Below are positions 8,822-18,163 of a stretch of DNA of 64,000 bases, one piece after another. Source of the DNA: Ureibacillus thermophilus. Its GTDB lineage: Bacteria; Bacillota; Bacilli; Bacillales_A; Planococcaceae. The position numbers and the translations under genes were made by a program. Each line of letters begins with the position of its first letter. The first letter of the stretch is position 1. The stretch is from the NCBI RefSeq assembly GCF_004331915.1, contig NZ_CP036528.1, positions 1,316,567-1,380,566 of the forward strand, written 5' to 3'. The notes below the pieces were generated by a model, which was not told the DNA's origin, made no database searches, and was given only the letters and a program-made list of their open reading frames with translations.

Positions 8822-9715
8822 ATGAAGATTGCGGTGATTGGAGCAGGTTCTGTCGGAATGTTGTTATCCACCTTTTTAGCAGACCGTTTAGATGTAACAT
8901 GCATTGTTAGAAGAAAAGCGCAAGAGATAGCAATCGGCGAGCATGGCATAAATAGAATAAATTTAGACGGAACAGTTACAAAAACTTCTGTGAAAGCATC
9001 TAGAGATTATAACGAATTGGAGGGGGCATCTTTAGTCATTGTTGCGGTAAAATATACGCATTTGCCATTACTGTTACCAAAGCTTGCGGATTTATCGGTC
9101 GATATTCCCCTGTTGTTTGTGCAAAACGGTTTAGCTCATTATGAAAAGGCGCTACAACTTCCACAAAAGACCATTGCTTTCGGCTCTTGCCAATTTGGAG
9201 CGCAAAAAGAAAATGATTATACGGTTATCCATCGCGGCATAGGTGTGTTAAAATTAGCTGTTGAACGGGGAAATGCTGAGATTTTTCAATTGTTTCGTGA
9301 GGTTGAAAGCCCATTGTTCCCTGTCCAATTTGTGGAGCATGCGGAAAATATGCTTTTTGAGAAAGCTTTATATAATTGCTTTATCAATCCAATGACAACA
9401 GTGCTCCAAGTGAAAAATGGGGGGCTTGTTGCAAATCGCCATGCCAAAAAATTGTTGGAAGCATTGTATGAAGAATGTATGGATGCATTTCCGGAGCAAC
9501 GGGAGAATATTGCTTTCAGTGATGTTGTTTCGTTATGCGAAAAAACAGCATCCAATACGTCATCGATGCTACAGGATCGGTTAATGAATCGGAAAACAGA
9601 AGTGGAATCCATTGTTGGTGCCGTAATTAAAAAAGCTGAACAAAGAGGTCGAAGTTTGCCGATATTAAATACTTTTTATCATTTGGTATTAGCGATAGAG
9701 GGTGAAAAAACGTGA
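8822..9715 (+). CDS. panE: 2-dehydropantoate 2-reductase (ketopantoate reductase)
   Basis: NADPH-dependent reduction of ketopantoate to pantoate, a step of pantothenate and hence CoA synthesis. The 297-residue protein starts MKIAVIGAGSVGML, with the dinucleotide-binding GxGxxG at residues 7-12, and contains LVIVAVKYTHL (the region of the catalytic lysine) and an all-helical C-terminal half with ENMLFEKALYNCFINP. ATG at 8822 follows AGAGG. The frame is open to a TTG at 8783 that would place extra residues before the Rossmann strand. Occupies the ylbQ position. The 3' end overlaps the next gene. Confidence 0.92.
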   Translation: MKIAVIGAGSVGMLLSTFLADRLDVTCIVRRKAQEIAIGEHGINRINLDGTVTKTSVKASRDYNELEGASLVIVAVKYTHLPLLLPKLADLSVDIPLLFVQNGLAHYEKALQLPQKTIAFGSCQFGAQKENDYTVIHRGIGVLKLAVERGNAEIFQLFREVESPLFPVQFVEHAENMLFEKALYNCFINPMTTVLQVKNGGLVANRHAKKLLEALYEECMDAFPEQRENIAFSDVVSLCEKTASNTSSMLQDRLMNRKTEVESIVGAVIKKAEQRGRSLPILNTFYHLVLAIEGEKT

Positions 9716-10104
9716 AAATGGTTTTCGCTTATGTTCTCGGCACCCTAATTTTACTGCCAATCATAACGTTTTTCATTGCGTATTTGATTTTTCGGAAATT
9801 TTTAAAGAAAAAAGCCAACTATAGTTTCCGTTTAGCTGCAGATGTCACGACCTTTTTTCTATTTTTCTCCGTTGTGATTTCCATTTCAACCTTATGGGGA
9901 ACCACCATCAGCATCGCTGCCATCACCATCTCATTTTTGATTGCAATCATTATGACTTTTATTGATTGGAGGACACAAAAGGAAATAAAAGTCATTCCTC
10001 TATTGAGAAGAATTTGGCGGGTGCAATTTGTATATTTATTTCTTGTGTACAATATTGTATGGATCGTAGGAATAGTTCAAAATATACTCCTTTTTATTAC
10101 ATAA
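9712..10104 (+). CDS. DUF3397 family membrane protein
   Basis: A 130-residue integral membrane protein with four hydrophobic helices (roughly residues 5-25, 42-64, 66-86 and 105-127) and basic loops such as RKFLKKK. It matches the small DUF3397 family found in Bacillales near bshC; function unknown. Starts at GTG 9712, overlapping the panE stop (GTGA), or at ATG 9718. The overlap implies translational coupling to panE. Confidence 0.8.
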   Translation: MKMVFAYVLGTLILLPIITFFIAYLIFRKFLKKKANYSFRLAADVTTFFLFFSVVISISTLWGTTISIAAITISFLIAIIMTFIDWRTQKEIKVIPLLRRIWRVQFVYLFLVYNIVWIVGIVQNILLFIT

Positions 10105-10230
10105 TTGGGCCGATACATATTTTGATTGAGCCATTTTCTTTTCAGACCATGGGGGAAACGTTTACAATATTACAAGTAAAAACTCATTCATAGAAATTGA
10201 ACGTACAGAGATAAGTAGAGGAGAAGACAT

Positions 10231-11844
10231 ATGGAACTGGAAAGAATATCACCAGTTAACAATCAATTGTTATCTGACTATTGGGCAGGAAACGAACAGT
10301 TACTTTCTTTTTATCAATATCCGTATCATGATGAATCATTCCAAGTGCGGGCGCGTTATTTAAAAGAACAGACGTATGACAGAGAAGAATTGTGTGAAGT
10401 CATTTATCAATTTATGGAGCCCTTTGGAATTTCTGAAAAATCGTTAGAGCATTTGCGGAAGCTGGAAAAAGGAGCGCTTGCGGTTGTCGGTGGACAGCAG
10501 GCAGGACTGCTCACCGGACCCCTTTATACAGTTCATAAAGCCATCAGTGTCTTACTGCTTTCAAAAGAACAAAGTGAAAAATTAAACACAGATGTGGTGC
10601 CGATTTTCTGGATTGCAGGTGAAGATCACGATATTCTTGAGATCAATCATACGTATACTATAGTTAATGGCCTGCCGAAAAAGAAAATATACGGAGTGGA
10701 TCATCGAAAAAAAACGCTTGCTTCGGAAACGCCAATTGACCATTCCCTTATGAAGCAATATATTGATGAAATTTTTAAAGACTACGGAGAAACGGAATAC
10801 ACTCAAGCACTCTATCAATCAGTGCTTCATCATATGAATGAAAGCGAAACTTTTACGGATTTTTTCGCTCGTTTAATGAATGATTTATTTAAAGATGAAG
10901 GGCTATTGATGATTGATTCAGCCTTTTTACCATTCCGACGTTATCAAACGTCATTTTTTCAGCGCATCATTGAAAAAAATGAAGAAATTAGTACATCCGT
11001 TGTCGAAAAGGAGCAGTTGTTAGAAAAGAGAGGTTATGGTACGCCGATTTTAGCGTCGAAAGAAAATGCAAACCTTTTTTATGTGAAGGATGGAGAACGA
11101 TTTTTACTTGAAAGAAAAAACGGATATTTCATCAACTTAAGTGCCAATGTTAAATTTTCTAAGGAAGAGCTGTTGCATCTTGCCGAAGAATCGCCGGAAA
11201 AGCTAAGCAATAATGTGGTGACAAGGCCATTGATGCAAGAAATGTGCTTGCCGGTATTGGCCTTTGTTGCTGGCCCTGGGGAACTTCTGTATTGGGCGAC
11301 ATTAAAAGATGCTTTTGATGTTTTAAATCTGCAAATGCCGATTTTAGCACCGAGATTAAACATCACCTTCATTACCCGCCAAGTGGAGCAGCTGCTTTCT
11401 GAATACGATGTAACTTTTGAAGAGGTTATTAATGGTGAAGTGGAGCAAATTAAACACCGTTTTATTGAAAGCATTCAAGAGGCAGAAGCCAAAAATAAAA
11501 TCGATCAAATTCGAAACATGCTTGAAGAAGCGTATAAAGACTTGCATTGTTATTTAGATTCGAAAGGCCTTCATTTAGAAAAAATTATGGAAAAAAATAA
11601 AAAATACCACCACATGCAATTGGATTATTTAAATCAAAAAATCGAACAGGAAGTGCTTTTAAAACACGAACATACAATTCGACGGTTAAATACCATTGCC
11701 AGTGAATTGTATCCGAATCAGAATTTCCAAGAGCGTGTATACAATCCGTATCAATATATAAACAGATATGGTCAAAGCCTCATTTCGGATTTATTAAAAT
11801 TACCGCTTTCAATAAGCGAGTCCCATTATTTAGTGAAATTTTAA
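10231..11844 (+). CDS. bshC: bacillithiol biosynthesis cysteine-adding enzyme BshC
   Basis: Last step of bacillithiol synthesis: adds cysteine to glucosaminyl-malate to make the main low-molecular-weight thiol of many Firmicutes. The 537-residue protein (family about 540) contains the nucleotide-binding-like Rossmann stretch GGQQAGLLTGPLYTVHKA, then FWIAGEDHDILEINH, LLMIDSAFLPFRR and a C-terminal coiled coil. The position directly before mraZ matches B. subtilis yllA. ATG at 10231 follows AGTAGAGGAGAAGAC. A terminator follows. Confidence 0.95.
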   Translation: MELERISPVNNQLLSDYWAGNEQLLSFYQYPYHDESFQVRARYLKEQTYDREELCEVIYQFMEPFGISEKSLEHLRKLEKGALAVVGGQQAGLLTGPLYTVHKAISVLLLSKEQSEKLNTDVVPIFWIAGEDHDILEINHTYTIVNGLPKKKIYGVDHRKKTLASETPIDHSLMKQYIDEIFKDYGETEYTQALYQSVLHHMNESETFTDFFARLMNDLFKDEGLLMIDSAFLPFRRYQTSFFQRIIEKNEEISTSVVEKEQLLEKRGYGTPILASKENANLFYVKDGERFLLERKNGYFINLSANVKFSKEELLHLAEESPEKLSNNVVTRPLMQEMCLPVLAFVAGPGELLYWATLKDAFDVLNLQMPILAPRLNITFITRQVEQLLSEYDVTFEEVINGEVEQIKHRFIESIQEAEAKNKIDQIRNMLEEAYKDLHCYLDSKGLHLEKIMEKNKKYHHMQLDYLNQKIEQEVLLKHEHTIRRLNTIASELYPNQNFQERVYNPYQYINRYGQSLISDLLKLPLSISESHYLVKF

Positions 11845-11867
11845 TATTATTAAATCATTTTTTCTGT

Positions 11868-11900
11868 GAGCTATCTCCTATAGGGATAGTTCTTTTTTCT
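11868..11900 (+). terminator. terminator after bshC
   Basis: Ten-base hairpin GAGCTATCTC / GGATAGTTC region with two G-T pairs around a TATA loop, followed by six T. It separates bshC from the dcw cluster. Confidence 0.78.
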
Positions 11901-11927
11901 TGAAAAAATTTTAGTTGTTAAGTGCTA

Positions 11928-11955
11928 TTGTCATATTTTATTAAAAGTCTATTAA
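11928..11955 (+). promoter_or_regulatory. candidate sigma-A promoter of the dcw cluster
   Basis: TTGTCA (11928-11933), 16-base spacer, TATTAA (11950-11955). It places the start of transcription just before the MraZ-type repeats and about 70 bases before mraZ. The -10 is imperfect. Confidence 0.55.
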
Positions 11956-11970
11956 CTGTATGAAAAATAG

Positions 11971-12015
11971 GTGGTGGAAAGTGGGGGATTGTGGTAAATT
12001 ATTTACTAAAGTGGG
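11971..12015 (+). promoter_or_regulatory. MraZ-box: GTGG direct repeats at 10-base spacing
   Basis: GTGG occurs at 11971, 11981 and 11991, exactly 10 bases apart, and again in phase at 12011. This matches the known MraZ operator (short G-rich direct repeats at one-helix-turn spacing) just downstream of the promoter and before mraZ, indicating autorepression of the dcw cluster. Confidence 0.75.
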
Positions 12016-12024
12016 GTGAGTAGC

Positions 12025-12456
12025 ATGTTCATGGGAGAATATCAACATTCTGTTGATGCCAAAGGACGTTTAATCATACCATCCAAATTTCGTGAAGCGT
12101 TAGGGAATACTTTTGTGATTACAAGAGGTCTTGATAACTGTCTTTTTGGCTATCCTATGAACGAATGGCGAAAACTCGAAGAAAAACTGAAAGACTTGCC
12201 AATGACGAAAAAAGATGCGAGGGCTTTTGCTAGATTCTTCTTCTCAGGGGCTACCGAAGTGGAATTAGATAAACAAGGGCGCATCAACATCCCATCGAAC
12301 CTTGCTGCTTACGCCAAACTTGAAAAAGAGTGTGTCATCTTAGGGGTTTCAACCAAAATTGAAATATGGTCTAAAGCACTTTGGGAAGAGTATTTCAACA
12401 AGGCAGAGGAATCTTTCAATGATATTGCAGAAAATCTGATCGGCTTTGACTTCTAG
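12025..12456 (+). CDS. mraZ: transcriptional regulator MraZ
   Basis: DNA-binding AbrB/SpoVT-fold regulator that represses the division and cell-wall cluster it heads. The 143-residue protein starts [21 protein letters not shown]; a second copy of the fold follows with [15 protein letters not shown]. Family length is about 143. The frame is open to a GTG at 12016 but the invariant family N-terminus sets the ATG at 12025, behind TGGGGTGAG. Its likely operator is the GTGG repeat just upstream. rsmH follows 30 bases later. Confidence 0.96.
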   Translation: MFMGEYQHSVDAKGRLIIPSKFREALGNTFVITRGLDNCLFGYPMNEWRKLEEKLKDLPMTKKDARAFARFFFSGATEVELDKQGRINIPSNLAAYAKLEKECVILGVSTKIEIWSKALWEEYFNKAEESFNDIAENLIGFDF

Positions 12457-12486
12457 AGAATACATCCAAGAAGGAGCAAATTCACA

Positions 12487-13437
12487 ATGTTTAATCACAC
12501 TACTGTTTTGTTAAAAGAAGCTGTTGATGGCTTGAATATTAATCCGGACGGAATCTATGTGGACTGTACGTTAGGTGGAGCTGGTCATAGCGAATATTTA
12601 GTTCAACAACTTTCTGAAAAGGGAAGATTAATTTGTTTTGACCAAGACCTAAATGCTATTGCCCATGCAAAAAAGCGTTTACAAGAGTTTGAAGGAAACA
12701 TTACCTATGTCCATTCCAATTTCCGCTATCTAAAGGAACAATTAGATTTGCTAAATATTCAGAAAGTTGATGGCATCCTTTATGATTTAGGAGTTTCTTC
12801 TCCGCAGCTTGATACACCAGAACGTGGGTTCAGCTACCAACATGACGCTCCTTTAGATATGCGCATGGACCAAACGCAAGAATTAACAGCTTATCATATT
12901 GTGAATGAATGGCCATATGAAGAACTAGTTCGCATTTTTTTTCGTTATGGAGAAGAACATTTTTCAAAGCAAATTGCCCGCAAAATTGAAATGGCAAGAA
13001 AAAAAGCACCCATTGAAACAACAGGACAACTTGCAGAATTAATTAAAGAAGCGATTCCAGCTTCTCGCCGTCGTACTGGCGGACATCCAGCCAAAAGAGT
13101 TTTCCAAGCAATTCGCATCGCTGTAAATGATGAATTAGGAGCGATTGAGGAGTCGCTAACAGATGCCATTGATTTATTGCGTGTGGGGGGACGCATAAGC
13201 GTTATTACATTCCACTCATTGGAAGACCGCATCGTGAAAACAATTTTTAAAGAGGCATCTTCATTACCAGAATTACCTCCAGGGTTACCAATCATTCCAG
13301 ATGAATATCAACCGGTTTTAAAATTGATTACGAAAAAGCCGATTGTTCCATCAAAGAAGGAAATATTAGCAAACCATCGTGCAAGATCGGCAAAACTGCG
13401 CATCTCTGAAAAAATTCATGAAAAAGGGCGTGGCTAA
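12487..13437 (+). CDS. rsmH: 16S rRNA (cytosine(1402)-N(4))-methyltransferase RsmH
   Basis: SAM-dependent N4-methylation of C1402 in the 16S rRNA decoding centre. The 316-residue protein has the motif [13 protein letters not shown] (26-38), [20 protein letters not shown], and the C-terminal [13 protein letters not shown] typical of MraW/RsmH. ATG at 12487 follows AAGGAG. The stop TAA abuts the ATG of ftsL. Second gene of the dcw cluster, as in most bacteria. Confidence 0.98.
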   Translation: MFNHTTVLLKEAVDGLNINPDGIYVDCTLGGAGHSEYLVQQLSEKGRLICFDQDLNAIAHAKKRLQEFEGNITYVHSNFRYLKEQLDLLNIQKVDGILYDLGVSSPQLDTPERGFSYQHDAPLDMRMDQTQELTAYHIVNEWPYEELVRIFFRYGEEHFSKQIARKIEMARKKAPIETTGQLAELIKEAIPASRRRTGGHPAKRVFQAIRIAVNDELGAIEESLTDAIDLLRVGGRISVITFHSLEDRIVKTIFKEASSLPELPPGLPIIPDEYQPVLKLITKKPIVPSKKEILANHRARSAKLRISEKIHEKGRG

Positions 13438-13812
13438 ATGGCAGTTCGTGTAAGGCAACCATTATATTACCAACAGCAAGAAGCACCCTATGAACAACCC
13501 ACCATCCAACCTAAGACCAAGCCGAATTCAAAGAAGCAACGAATCACTGCAAGGGAAAAGTTTCTATATATCCTATTTGTTATAATTGCTGCAACGTTAG
13601 CAATATTCATATTACATAAACAAAGCGCTATTCAAAGAACGACGATCGAAATAAAAGAGATTGAAAAAGAAATTGCAGAAATAAAAAACGAAAATGTTGA
13701 TTTAAAAGTGCGAGTCAGTGAATTATCAACATACGAAAGAATCTGGGAAAAAGCGAATTCACTCGGTTTAACTCTGAAAGAAGATAATGTAAAGGTAGTG
13801 CCGGGAGAATGA
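13438..13812 (+). CDS. ftsL: cell division protein FtsL
   Basis: Bitopic membrane protein of the divisome that forms a coiled-coil complex with DivIC and DivIB and activates septal peptidoglycan synthesis. The 124-residue protein has a basic cytoplasmic N-terminus, one membrane segment (about 38-60, FLYILFVIIAATLAIFIL) and a heptad coiled coil (about 65-105). Its ATG begins directly after the rsmH stop, and its end overlaps the pbpB start by four bases (ATGA). In B. subtilis FtsL is an unstable, limiting division factor. Confidence 0.93.
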   Translation: MAVRVRQPLYYQQQEAPYEQPTIQPKTKPNSKKQRITAREKFLYILFVIIAATLAIFILHKQSAIQRTTIEIKEIEKEIAEIKNENVDLKVRVSELSTYERIWEKANSLGLTLKEDNVKVVPGE

Positions 13813-16019
13813 AGAAAAAGAAATTTCGTTTCCAATGGGGAGCCTTTCTCATGTTTATCTTTTATGGAGGGCTCTTTTTTGCATTATTCTTGAGAATTTT
13901 ATATATACAAGCGACCGGACAAGTGGAAGGGGAAGAATTAAAGGCAAGAGCGGCAGCATTGTATCAAAAAGAGGCGGTGCTTACTGCTGAGCGGGGAAAA
14001 ATTCTAGATCGGAACGGCAATATCATTGCTGAAGATACTTTGAGTTACCGTTTAATTGCCGTTGTGAATCCCGCTGCAACAACGAATAAGGAAAAACCGC
14101 AGCATGTAGTGGATCCGGAAGAAACGGCAAAAGTATTAGCAAAATATATTGCCATGGATGAATCGGAAATTTATAAAATTTTAACAAAACGCAGACCAGA
14201 TGGCCGCTATTATTATCAAGTGGAGTTTGGAGCGGCGGGAAGAGGCATCAGCCATGAAGTGAAAACAAAGATCGAAAACGAAAAGCTTCCGGGAATTAAA
14301 TTTGTCAGCGATACGAAAAGGTATTATCCTAATGGAGTATTCGCCTCCCATTTAATTGGATTTACCCAAAGGGAAAAAAAGGGAGATGGCACATTCATTT
14401 CCGTTGGGAAAATGGGGCTTGAATTGACTTACAATAAACAATTAACTGGGCAAAACGGGAAAATTGAATATGAAAGTGATGCCTATCATTATTTAATTCC
14501 AAATCGAGAAAAAATGGTTCAGCCAGCTAAAAACGGAAACAATATTTACTTAACGATTGATAAAACGATTCAAAACTTTTTAGAAGATGCCATGACGAAG
14601 GTTCATAAAGAGTATAATCCGGAAGCGATGGTAGGCATTGTAGCCGATGCAAAAACAGGTGAAATCCTTGCAATGTCTCAAAGACCAACTTTCAATCCTG
14701 AAACGCGGGAAGGATTGGAAAACAATTGGTTAAACTATGTCATTCAAGAGGTAATTGAGCCCGGTTCCACAATGAAAACTTTCACTTTAGCAGCGGCGAT
14801 TGAGTCTGGTCATTGGAATCCGAATGCAACTTATCAATCTGGCGCATACAAGGTGCTTGACCGGACGATTCGAGACCATAACACCTATGGTTGGGGGAGA
14901 ATCACTTATTTAGAAGGGTTTCAGCGCTCCTCCAATACGGCAATGGCTAATTTGCTGGAAATTATGGGAAACGATACGTTTATGAAGTACTTAAATGCTT
15001 TTGGTTTCGGGCAAAAAACAGGCATTGACTTGCCGGGAGAAGTGACGGGAACGATTTTAACCCGTTATCCAATCAACTATGTAACGACTTCCTTTGGACA
15101 AGGTTCTACAGTGACGCCAATTCAGCTTGTACAAGCAATGACGGCCATCACAAATGATGGAGTTATGATGCAGCCGTATGTCATTGATAAAATTGTAGAT
15201 TCCACAACAGGCAAAGTAATTGAGGAACATAAGCCAAAAGAAAAAGGCAAGCCGATATCAGCAAGCACTGCAAAACAAGTAAGAGAAATTTTGGCTTCTA
15301 CTGTTACATCTGAAGTGGGGACTGCAAGAAATTATAAAATCGATGGATATGAAGTGGCAGGGAAAACAGGAACCGCCCAAATTCCAAACCCGAATGGAAA
15401 AGGGTATTTATATGGAAAAAATAATTATTTATATTCCTTCTTAGGGATGGCACCGGCTGATAATCCACGATTGATCGTTTATGTAGCGGTAAAAAGACCG
15501 AAACTGAAAGACACCGAAGTTGGCTCTGAACCGGTGGCAAAAGTATTTAACCCTGTAATGGAAAATAGTTTGAAGTATTTAAATATCGATCCGGAAGATG
15601 TAAAACCGGTGGAAACGGTGAAAATTAGAAATTATATTGGAAAAAATGCTGTAAACATCCAACATGAATTAGAGAGCCAAGGGTTGAAACCTATTGTAAT
15701 CGGTGAAGGCGGTGAAATCACAGACCAATATCCGAAAGAAGGCATTGCCCTGCTAAAAAATAATCTCGTCTTTTTAAAAACAGATGGGGTTGTCACATTG
15801 CCATCTTTTGAAAACTGGTCATTAAGAAATTTACTCATCTATAAAGCGATGTCTGGTATAAATATTGAAATTGTAGGAGAAGGCTATGTTGAAAGCCAAA
15901 GTGTTACAGAAAACACAGTGATTTCCGATTCGTCACCAGTTGTTGTAAAACTTAAAACACCGGAAGAATCCTTTGTTCAGACAAGCGAAGAGACAGAGGA
16001 AGAGTTGCCTCAAGATTAA
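13809..16019 (+). CDS. pbpB: septal penicillin-binding protein 2B (FtsI-type transpeptidase)
   Basis: Class B penicillin-binding protein that cross-links peptidoglycan at the division septum. The 736-residue protein has an N-terminal membrane anchor (about 13-32), the PBP dimerisation domain, and a transpeptidase domain with all three motifs: STMK with active Ser320, SSN at 374-376 and KTGT at 519-522. Two PASTA domains occupy about residues 605-725. The start overlaps ftsL. Length and domain order match B. subtilis PBP2B. A second class B gene, spoVD, follows. Confidence 0.96.
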   Translation: MKKKKFRFQWGAFLMFIFYGGLFFALFLRILYIQATGQVEGEELKARAAALYQKEAVLTAERGKILDRNGNIIAEDTLSYRLIAVVNPAATTNKEKPQHVVDPEETAKVLAKYIAMDESEIYKILTKRRPDGRYYYQVEFGAAGRGISHEVKTKIENEKLPGIKFVSDTKRYYPNGVFASHLIGFTQREKKGDGTFISVGKMGLELTYNKQLTGQNGKIEYESDAYHYLIPNREKMVQPAKNGNNIYLTIDKTIQNFLEDAMTKVHKEYNPEAMVGIVADAKTGEILAMSQRPTFNPETREGLENNWLNYVIQEVIEPGSTMKTFTLAAAIESGHWNPNATYQSGAYKVLDRTIRDHNTYGWGRITYLEGFQRSSNTAMANLLEIMGNDTFMKYLNAFGFGQKTGIDLPGEVTGTILTRYPINYVTTSFGQGSTVTPIQLVQAMTAITNDGVMMQPYVIDKIVDSTTGKVIEEHKPKEKGKPISASTAKQVREILASTVTSEVGTARNYKIDGYEVAGKTGTAQIPNPNGKGYLYGKNNYLYSFLGMAPADNPRLIVYVAVKRPKLKDTEVGSEPVAKVFNPVMENSLKYLNIDPEDVKPVETVKIRNYIGKNAVNIQHELESQGLKPIVIGEGGEITDQYPKEGIALLKNNLVFLKTDGVVTLPSFENWSLRNLLIYKAMSGINIEIVGEGYVESQSVTENTVISDSSPVVVKLKTPEESFVQTSEETEEELPQD

Positions 16020-16029
16020 TTCATCCTTT

Positions 16030-16058
16030 GAATAGATGAGAAGTTCGAATCATACCTT
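16030..16058 (+). promoter_or_regulatory. candidate sigma-E promoter of spoVD
   Basis: GAATAGA (16030-16036), 14-base spacer, CATACCTT (16051-16058), close to the sigma-E pattern (-10 CATACAnT). It lies 25 bases before the spoVD start. spoVD is a sigma-E gene in B. subtilis. Confidence 0.55.
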
Positions 16059-16082
16059 GTTAAAAACGAGGTGTGGTGTCGA

Positions 16083-18002
16083 ATGAAGTGGATTTCCACC
16101 GTTTCAAAAAAACGGCTAAGGATTGTGATGTACGCCTTTATCCTGTTTGTGATAGCCGTCATCATCCGATTGTTTTATGTTCAAATCATCCAACACGACA
16201 AGTTAACAGAACTGGCCAAACAAAACTGGGACAGAGAAATTCCCTTCGCTTCCGAACGGGGGGAGATTGTTGACCGAAACGGTGAAGTGATTGTCACAAA
16301 CAAATTGGCACCAACGCTGTACTTTATGCCAGCACAAAATGATGATATTGAACAAGCGGCAAAACAAATTGCTTCCGTAATAAAAGTGGACGAGAAAAAG
16401 CTATACGAAAAAATGAATTCAAAATCATATTTAGTCAAGCTTGCGCCAGAAGGAAAAAATATTACGTATGAACAAGCAGTGGAACTACAACGGTTAAAAA
16501 TCGATGGATTATATACCGGGGTTGATTACGTTCGGCATTACCCTTATGGAACGCTGCTTTCCCGTTTGCTTGGGTTTACCGGTTATGATACCCAAGGCCT
16601 TGCTGGGATTGAATATCAATATGACAAGTACCTTACATCAAAAGATGCAGCGATTCGTTTATTTACAGACGCAAAAGGGAATTCTTTGCCGCACGTAGAT
16701 GATGAATGGCGGGAAGGAAAACAAGGAGCAACGGTACAATTAACCATTGATTTAGAAGTGCAACAAGTGGTAGAAAGAGAACTGGCGCAAGCAATGGAAA
16801 AATATAATGCAGAACAAGCTTTAGCAATCGTCATGAATCCAAATACAGGAGAAATATTATCTCTTGCCTCTTACCCTACATATGATCCAAGCAAATATGA
16901 AGAGGTGAGTTCGGAAATCTATAACCGGAACTTGCCGGTTTGGATGACCTTTGAACCAGGGTCAACATTTAAAATTATTACACTTGCTGCAGCCCTTGAA
17001 GAAGGCAAAGTAGATTTGGACAAAGACACTTTTTATGATAAAGGTTACACCATTGTAGAAGATTCGAGGCTGCGTTGCTGGAAGAGGGAAGGACATGGCC
17101 TGCAAACATTTTTGCAAGTGGTGGAAAACTCTTGCAACCCAGGGTTTATTGAGCTCGGTCAGCGAGTGGGACCTGATAAATTGATGCAATATATTCGAAA
17201 TTTTGGATTTGGCGAAACTACAGGATCAAACATTGCAGGTGAAGCAACAGGCATTTTATTCTCAAAAGAAGCTTTCGGTCCAGTTGAACATGCGACAACG
17301 TCCTTTGGGCAGGGGATTGCTGTTACGCCAATCCAGCAAGTTCAAGCGGTGTCCGCGGCCGTTAATGGCGGGAAACTTTATAAACCTTATGTCGTTTCAA
17401 AAATTATCGATTCTGAAACTGGAAAAACCATTCTAGAAAATAAGCCGGAATTAAAGCGGACGGTGATTAGTGAACAAACTTCCGAAAAAATCAGATATGC
17501 GTTAGAATCGGTTGTTGCCAATGGTTCCGGACGAAATGCCTATCGTGACGGAATGCGCATTGGTGGAAAAACGGGAACGGCACAAAAGGTGGAAAACGGC
17601 CGATACAAATCGGGAGACTATATCGTTTCTTTTATTGGGTTTGCACCGAGCAATAATCCGCAAGTGGTTGTTTATGTAGCTGTTGATAGTCCAAAAGGTT
17701 CAGTCGTATTCGGAAGTACCATCGCTGCTCCAATCGTTGGGCAAATCATAGAAGATATTGCGCCAATTATGGGATTGGAAGTCAACCGTGAAGGGCAGAT
17801 GGAAAAGCAATACCGCTGGGGAGATCCGATAACTGAACGGGTGCCGAATTTAGTTGGAATGAAGGTAGATGAAATTATGAAATTAAATTACCCATTCAAC
17901 ATTGAAATGCATGGAGAAGGTGAAGTTGTAAAATCTCAACTGCCGGAACCGGATAATCTTTTAGAAGTGGATGGAACGGTTCATTTATATTTAGGAAAAT
18001 AA
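16083..18002 (+). CDS. spoVD: stage V sporulation protein D, class B penicillin-binding protein
   Basis: Mother-cell transpeptidase needed for spore cortex peptidoglycan, partner of the SEDS protein SpoVE. The 639-residue protein has an N-terminal membrane anchor (about 16-33), a dimerisation domain, a transpeptidase domain with STFK (Ser294), the SCN-type motif in VENSCNPGF and KTGT (496-499), and one C-terminal PASTA domain beginning VPNLVGMKVDEIMKL. One PASTA domain instead of two distinguishes SpoVD from PBP2B. ATG at 16083 follows GAGGTGTGG; the frame is open four codons upstream. murE, the usual next gene, is missing. Confidence 0.94.
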   Translation: MKWISTVSKKRLRIVMYAFILFVIAVIIRLFYVQIIQHDKLTELAKQNWDREIPFASERGEIVDRNGEVIVTNKLAPTLYFMPAQNDDIEQAAKQIASVIKVDEKKLYEKMNSKSYLVKLAPEGKNITYEQAVELQRLKIDGLYTGVDYVRHYPYGTLLSRLLGFTGYDTQGLAGIEYQYDKYLTSKDAAIRLFTDAKGNSLPHVDDEWREGKQGATVQLTIDLEVQQVVERELAQAMEKYNAEQALAIVMNPNTGEILSLASYPTYDPSKYEEVSSEIYNRNLPVWMTFEPGSTFKIITLAAALEEGKVDLDKDTFYDKGYTIVEDSRLRCWKREGHGLQTFLQVVENSCNPGFIELGQRVGPDKLMQYIRNFGFGETTGSNIAGEATGILFSKEAFGPVEHATTSFGQGIAVTPIQQVQAVSAAVNGGKLYKPYVVSKIIDSETGKTILENKPELKRTVISEQTSEKIRYALESVVANGSGRNAYRDGMRIGGKTGTAQKVENGRYKSGDYIVSFIGFAPSNNPQVVVYVAVDSPKGSVVFGSTIAAPIVGQIIEDIAPIMGLEVNREGQMEKQYRWGDPITERVPNLVGMKVDEIMKLNYPFNIEMHGEGEVVKSQLPEPDNLLEVDGTVHLYLGK

Positions 18003-18035
18003 ATAAGATTGGAAAGGATTGTTCACATTTCTATG

Positions 18036-18059
18036 TCCTGCGGGAATTCCCCCGCAGGA
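18036..18059. other. GC-rich hairpin in the spoVD-mraY spacer
   Basis: Nine-base perfect stem TCCTGCGGG / CCCGCAGGA with a 6-base loop and no T-run on either strand, so not a standard terminator. It stands where murE is found in related genomes. It could be an RNA-processing or stability element. Confidence 0.55.
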
Positions 18060-18089
18060 AACAAAGTAAAGAAGGAAGAATGTAAAAAT

Positions 18090-18119
18090 TTGTTAATGTA
18101 CGATGTATTTTTTTATGAT
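18090..18119 (+). promoter_or_regulatory. candidate promoter of mraY
   Basis: TTGTTA (18090-18095), 18-base spacer, TATGAT (18114-18119), 45 bases before mraY. It would let mraY-murD-spoVE be transcribed independently of the sporulation gene spoVD. Confidence 0.5.
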
Positions 18120-18163
18120 ATTGTAGAAATCAATTTAGAAAGAAGTTTTGAGGGAGATTTAAA

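Noticed and set aside
9966-10193. 75-codon forward ORF overlapping the DUF3397 gene
   Set aside because: Out of frame with a clear membrane-protein gene for most of its length; no recognisable domain; the real bshC start follows closely.
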